Assembly: GCA_030141605.1 (NCBI GenBank) | Contig: JAQGDQ010000146.1 | Coordinates: 255,933 to 319,932, forward strand | Reading direction: 5' to 3' | Source: Tubiluchus corallicola | Lineage: Eukaryota > Priapulida > Priapulimorpha > Priapulimorphida > Tubiluchidae | Length of the DNA: 64,000 nt | Part shown: piece by piece, positions 61,501 to 64,000 of the stretch | Position numbering within the stretch: the stretch's first letter is position 1 | How the letters are laid out: each line of letters starts with the position of its first letter | Translations under genes and position numbers: made by a program | Notes under the pieces: model-generated | What the model saw: only the letters and a program-made list of their open reading frames with translations | The model's database searches: none | Told to the model about the DNA's origin: nothing

Positions 61501-63625
61501 ACGTCAAATTGCAACCCAATTAAATTGCAAATTATGAAATAATGTCAATGTAAACTACAAAACTAGGGTACCTTGCTCTAGGGTATTACTTTTGAAACTA
61601 CCGTCTGATGGTTTAGTCATTCTAGTTACATTGTAAGCACATTCTATGCCCACCCAGCATGGTTATAATGAACAATGCTATAACGTATTACAACATAATT
61701 ATGAACTAATGGCATAGTTTCAAAGTTTGTAATTTGTTGTTGCAGAAAAGATTGAGGCAAATTTTGCGTCTATGATCTACTTTGCGTTTGTTTCCTTGGA
61801 AAACAATTGGAGAGATTTGGTGGAAGACATTAGGCTGGGAAGAGTAAATCCCGATCTAAACATAAGGCAAGATGTGCGCGATAAACTAGATAAGGTAACG
61901 GAACTGCTGGTGCTGCTGGTGTAGTAAAGTCTTGTGCTCGGAATTCATCGAAAAATTCCACTTTCACTCGCCTGTATTTTAACGTCAAACAGCTTTAAAT
62001 GGAGAGAGCCTATCCTGGTCGTGGACTGATAACTTACTGTAGTCAGAAAATGCCGCATTAAACCTTAGTGTAATTTAAATTATTTGGTCTTGCGATTAAT
62101 AGTGCTGTGGAATTATTATGAAACCAGCAACGCGTTATATAAAATGTGGCCACAATAATAACGTAATTTATCGAAGAAAAATCCAAATTTAACTACTGCA
62201 CTTTAAATACATTTCAAATTAAATTTGAAAGCATAAATCGCAACAAAAATGGTTTTATAATCTACTATAACTTTAATCATAAGCACTGCATTTTAAACAC
62301 AATAATTTGGCTTAAACCCCATCACTAAACATATTTAATTTCACATTAAATTTCGCCTAGATTTTAACAGAAAAGCAGACCACCTTTTTGTGGTACCTGC
62401 TGATAAAATTGGTCACACATCTCAATTTATATACAAGGTTAACATATCTTAAACTCATGATTACACGTACATGAATAAACTAAGGCCAACATTGAAGCCA
62501 GGCAGTTTAGAGCGGATTTTCCGACAGTCTTAATACATGGTCAATTATAATGATTAGTGTACAATTTGTTAAATTAGTTATGTAATGTGTATGGTATAGT
62601 TTATCTGAGACACAAAGTTTAGAAACCATCAAATTTAAGCTCGCCGATATTTGAGAAACAAACTTTTTTTTTGAAATGAAAAACTCACTTCAGTTGTGAT
62701 AAATTTGAATTTAAAAACAGTAAAATTCTTAATTTAGTTCTTTTTTTAAACATTTAAACAGTTACACATTTAAACAGTTAACTTTGTTTTTGGAGCATCC
62801 TTCCAGACTTAGGTCCCTCTCAAGTTCTCAAACCTGACTTGTGTGCTGGTTTTTTCTTGTTAAAATGTATAGTCTGATGTTTCCTTCCGTTAACTACTTG
62901 AGCAAAACACTCATATCTCTGTTCGCCAGACAAAAGCAGGGTCATGTCAGTCCAAATTTGCCGATTGGCCGTATTTACCAATACTGAGCTAATACAGTAG
63001 GTGCCTTATATTAGACTCACAGTAATGTAGAATCAATCACCTAATTGTCTCAAAAACTTTTAAATACGGTTACTCCTATGCAAAAGTATATAAGAACTGT
63101 CAGCAATTGACTCAAATAACTCCGCATAATTGACTTTGTGCGACCAATGAGCTTTTTCTATTTTTATGCCGTCTTACTTGGCTTTTGTGCAGTACAATAT
63201 ATGTACGTCACACACGTGTGGTCTTACACGCTGTTTGGTTATACTGATGTAATAATGTAATCGTAGTGATGGCCTGCCAACTAGCGGTCAGCTCGTGAAA
63301 CAACTGACTGCGTTCGTAGTATGCGGCACTTTTTAACGGTTCAGATTTTATGCAATTATCTGATATCCGTAAAAGCGAGGTCTCATAATCTTGAGCTTTT
63401 GATTCTAACAGCTGTTAAAGCCAGATCCCATCAGGGCTGCTCACCTAGATCACGAGTTCCGCAAAGGATTTGTCGGGATTGCAAAGCGATTGTGGCACCA
63501 TTGCACATACATCATCTGCTGTACGTCTGGTGCATTCAGCATATACGCCAGCGCACTGGAGGAAAAGTATGCTAAAGACATTCGCATGTTTTCACCTATC
63601 TATAGTTCTACAGAAGGGCCAATAG
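50258..63625 (+). CDS. GH3-domain protein, eight exons, incomplete at the right edge
   Basis: Member of the GH3/adenylate-forming superfamily, related to plant acyl-acid amido synthetases and animal GHDC; the animal substrate is unknown. Exons are 50258-50384, 52087-52277, 54341-54472, 56246-56392, 57364-57517, 59895-60002, 61746-61894 and 63412-63625. Phases agree at every junction, giving 407 complete codons, and a GTAAGT donor at 63626 shows it continues. The N-terminus has a signal-like segment (SWSLLIAFILAVTCA) and a second hydrophobic segment (AFLLLLTVLVL), so the protein is probably secretory or membrane-anchored. Then come KTEYGKKYNF, PLTEYSDYEPYIERM, ATP-binding VTSGTSTGKSKIIP, the helix EALYIHLLFGLRDPYI, and FSPIYSSTEGPIG, which matches the second nucleotide-binding motif. 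The third motif would lie beyond the window. The start is ATGATG at 50258/50261. Confidence 0.95.
51397..51876. mobile_element. Pogo-like MITE (family D), short copy
   Basis: 480 bp in GH3 intron 1. Left end CAGTCAACCTCGGGTACTCG; right end, inverted, CAGTTAATTTCGGATATAAG, with TA at the right flank. It lacks the family B segment of the 6146-7109 copy. Confidence 0.8.
52087..52277 (+). CDS. GH3 gene exon 2, membrane segment
   Basis: 191 bp, phase 1 in and 0 out. Encodes CLSAFLLLLTVLVLDFNSKW and later YYGRLEHDSKNIRCAQ, leading directly into DEYLLQQIRNN of exon 3. The acceptor is TTATTTCCAG and the donor GTAAAT. Confidence 0.85.
52380..52890. repeat. About 170-bp tandem repeat, three copies (family M)
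   Basis: TTATTTCTAAGCTGAGACAA, CACTGAAAAACA and CTTGAGAAAATC recur about every 170 bp in GH3 intron 2. Related sequence is reversed at 34630-34860 and begins again at 63925. Confidence 0.8.
53839..54190. repeat. (TTAC)n microsatellite
   Basis: About 350 bp of TTAC with CTGA, CGTA, TTGC and TCAC variants. In GH3 intron 2, ending 150 bp before exon 3. Confidence 0.95.
54341..54472 (+). CDS. GH3 gene exon 3
   Basis: 44 codons: DEYLLQQIRNNEKTEYGKKY and HPLTEYSDYE, the GH3 N-terminal signature. The acceptor is TTTTTTCTAG and the donor GTTACA. Confidence 0.95.
54505..55184. mobile_element. hAT-like element with 8-bp target duplication
   Basis: 680 bp in GH3 intron 3. Inverted ends CAGAGTTGTTACTGAAAC and CAGGGATGTTACCAAAAC. 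Flanks ATGGGTAC (54497-54504) and GTGGGTAC (55185-55192) differ at one base, as an old 8-bp hAT duplication would. The interior has repeated ACCGAAA motifs and no coding remnant. Confidence 0.75.
55282..55520. repeat. Long foldback (inverted repeat)
   Basis: Two arms of about 110 bp: TTTTGAATACATATATATCC, AATGATCACATGATCAGAG on the left and the near-complement TCTGGTCATGTGATCATTTT, GGATATATATGTATATG on the right. Outer parts (GGCACAGAACGAAAAAAC and TTTTTGTTCTGTACCC) also pair. In GH3 intron 3. Confidence 0.75.
56016..56219. repeat. 33-bp minisatellite with TAGGCCTA core, six copies
   Basis: CTGGTAGGCCTACTG recurs every 33 bp. As 33 is a multiple of three, both strands stay open and give false repeat proteins. 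The array ends 26 bp before exon 4. Confidence 0.92.
56246..56392 (+). CDS. GH3 gene exon 4, ATP motif I
   Basis: 49 codons. PYIERMAKGE is followed by LGVTSGTSTGKSKIIP, the phosphate-binding loop of the family. Donor GTAATG. Confidence 0.96.
57003..57085 (+). repeat. tRNA-like SINE candidate
   Basis: GTGGGGTAGTGATTATGG is like box A and GGTACAAACCCAGC like box B, 35-40 bp apart, with CCTTTTAAACC between as in a tRNA-Lys(UUU) anticodon arm. Stems do not pair well and no aminoacyl stem is seen, so it is a SINE head or pseudo-tRNA. Confidence 0.45.
57364..57517 (+). CDS. GH3 gene exon 5
   Basis: 154 bp, phase 0 in and 1 out. Encodes VILPVFNIIRQHFPQSF and FSEANIPIGPASAPNSKN. Acceptor TTATTGCTAG, donor GTATGA. 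Confidence 0.93.
57764..57787. repeat. (AAT)n microsatellite
   Basis: AATAATAATAATAATAATAA directly left of a family L fragment. Confidence 0.85.
57787..58215. mobile_element. Family L fragment
   Basis: Shares ACTAGCAAAGGC, TAATGGATGA and CCATATATCTCCTTCC with 17237-17788, but lacks both terminal repeats. It lies in GH3 intron 5 after an (AAT)n run. Confidence 0.65.
58494..58565. repeat. (TA)n tracts around a short spacer
   Basis: Two TA runs separated by ACCATTTTCGACGATA. The spacer reverses CATCGAAAATGG at 58466, giving a hairpin. Confidence 0.85.
58745..58815 (-). repeat. tRNA-like SINE candidate, minus strand
   Basis: On the minus strand, TCTCAACCGTAGCTTGCTCG is followed by CTTTCCAG and GGTCGTGGGTTCAACTC, a good box B. 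Pairing of outer stems is not evident. Confidence 0.4.
59375..59463. mobile_element. Family I end fragment
   Basis: AAGCCTTTTCACCGTTTGG, AGGTCAAAGGTTAAGTGTAC and ACATCTTAACTACAACCG match family I. It is cut off by the PIF-like element at 59467. Confidence 0.6.
59467..59873. mobile_element. PIF/Harbinger-like MITE, TTA flanks
   Basis: 407 bp in GH3 intron 5. Inverted ends AGGCCCGTTTTGACTAG and AGGCTCGTTTTGACTAG differ at one base and are flanked by TTA on both sides, the usual PIF/Harbinger target. Internal AAGAGCTTTTTTCT occurs twice. It ends 21 bp before exon 6. Confidence 0.75.
59895..60002 (+). CDS. GH3 gene exon 6
   Basis: 108 bp, phase 1 in and 1 out. Encodes RLQINYTTPKAATSIKTE then PEALYIHLLFGLRDPYI. 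A PIF-like element ends 21 bp before the exon. Confidence 0.94.
60138..60874. mobile_element. Family A pogo-like deletion derivative
   Basis: 737 bp in GH3 intron 6, flanked by TA. Ends read CAGTAGACGCCGCTTAATAG and, inverted, CAGTAGGCGCGGCTTAATAG. It is in the opposite orientation to the 696-2018 copy and shares its subterminal sequence. The transposase part is missing. Confidence 0.8.
61014..61495. mobile_element. Pogo-like MITE (family F)
   Basis: 482 bp in GH3 intron 6, flanked by TA. Ends CAGTCGTACCTCCGTTGTCG and, inverted, CAGTCACACCTCTGTTTTTG. Subterminal TCGACCAGAA repeats are present on the left side. Confidence 0.75.
61746..61894 (+). CDS. GH3 gene exon 7
   Basis: 149 bp, phase 1 in and 0 out. 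Encodes EKIEANFASMIYFAFVSLEN, then NWRDLVEDIRLGRVNPDLN. Acceptor GTTGTTGCAG, donor GTAACG. Confidence 0.95.
62908..63395. mobile_element. Family B copy next to GH3 exon 8
   Basis: Left end CACTCATATCTCTGTTCGCC; the right end is worn (GCGAGGTCTCATAATC). It stops about 17 bp before the exon 8 acceptor. CAGTAGGTGCC at 62995 marks the inner family A-like end. Confidence 0.65.
63412..63625 (+). CDS. GH3 gene exon 8, motif II
   Basis: 214 bp, phase 0 in and 1 out. LLKPDPIRAAHLDHEFRKGF leads to YASALEEKYAKDIRMFSPIY and SSTEGPIG. The acceptor is GATTCTAACAG and the donor GTAAGT. The correct frame has no ATG near its start, which is expected for an internal exon. Confidence 0.94.
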
Positions 63626-63924
63626 GTAAGTTTTTCATGAATTTCAAGTTTAGAATTACGTCCCGAATAGCAGGCTGAACGCATCATATTATAGCAAACA
63701 TAAAGCTTAATTAACGAATGTACGATAATCAGTACGAAAACTTAATTAATGAAAGTAAATGGAAGCAAGAAAGTACAATATTTGCTATAATAACATAAGT
63801 ACACAAAATTTGTCAATGTCAAAAAGTTTTTTATGTAAATTTATATTAAAAATTTCTTATATGGTGGCGCAGGCTCCCATATTGTAAAAGCGACACATTG
63901 GTACAGTGCTCTTTTATCTAAACA

Positions 63925-64000
63925 TCAGTAAATGTGTGCTTGCATAGCAAAATCGTCCACAAGTCAACAATTAAGCTTTTCTAGTTATTCACATATCCTG
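63925..64000. repeat. Family M start, cut by the window edge
   Basis: TCAACAATTAAGCTTTTCTA and GTTATTCACATATCCTG match 52365-52400. The copy continues out of the window. Confidence 0.65.

Noticed and set aside
63321-63575. 84-codon frame over GH3 exon 8
   Set aside because: A neighbouring frame with proper splice sites and phase gives clear GH3 motifs; this frame covers MITE plus exon out of frame.

Overview
The window is AT-rich nuclear DNA from an invertebrate animal. The evidence is GT-AG introns of 0.8 to 6.6 kb, a collagen prolyl 4-hydroxylase, an animal-type GH3-domain protein with hydrophobic N-terminal segments, intron phases that join into uninterrupted animal protein families, and many non-LTR retrotransposon and DNA-transposon remnants. 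I cannot name the phylum from sequence alone.

Five host genes can be supported. (1) RPL21 is on the minus strand at 477-7262: four coding exons giving 160 aa, plus a possible short non-coding first exon. (2) A prolyl 4-hydroxylase alpha subunit is on the plus strand at 8582-10342, a single 586-aa exon diverging from RPL21. (3) RAD51 is on the plus strand at 15483-16499, one 338-aa coding exon with a likely 5'UTR splice acceptor. (4) A USP12/USP46 deubiquitinase runs from 25695 to 46174 on the plus strand in eight recognised coding exons; its first coding exon is not settled, but an acidic candidate lies just upstream. (5) A GH3-domain protein runs on the plus strand from 50258 past the right edge in eight exons (407 complete codons so far), including two N-terminal hydrophobic exons.

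The five genes are unrelated in function (translation, collagen folding in the ER, recombination, deubiquitination, and a GH3 adenylation-like fold). Nothing suggests they form a cluster.

Introns and spacers are dominated by repeats. The clearest theme is a group of elements ending in CAGT next to a TA dinucleotide, with pogo/Tigger-like ends. At least eight sequence families are present, and one copy (696-2018) still carries a decayed CENP-B-type helix-turn-helix transposase on its minus strand. Several insertions lie within about 25 bp of splice sites. Other elements include a hAT-like element with near-perfect 8-bp duplications, a second hAT-like type nested in a LINE, a PIF/Harbinger-like element flanked by TTA, a solo LTR with a 5-bp duplication, at least six LINE reverse-transcriptase fragments, two tRNA-like SINE candidates, a long foldback, and several minisatellites.

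Spacers with nothing recognisable are mainly 12.3-14.0 kb, 18.9-21.4 kb, 28.9-30.7 kb and 48.6-49.5 kb. All assignments come from reading motifs and joining splice sites by eye; no database search was run.
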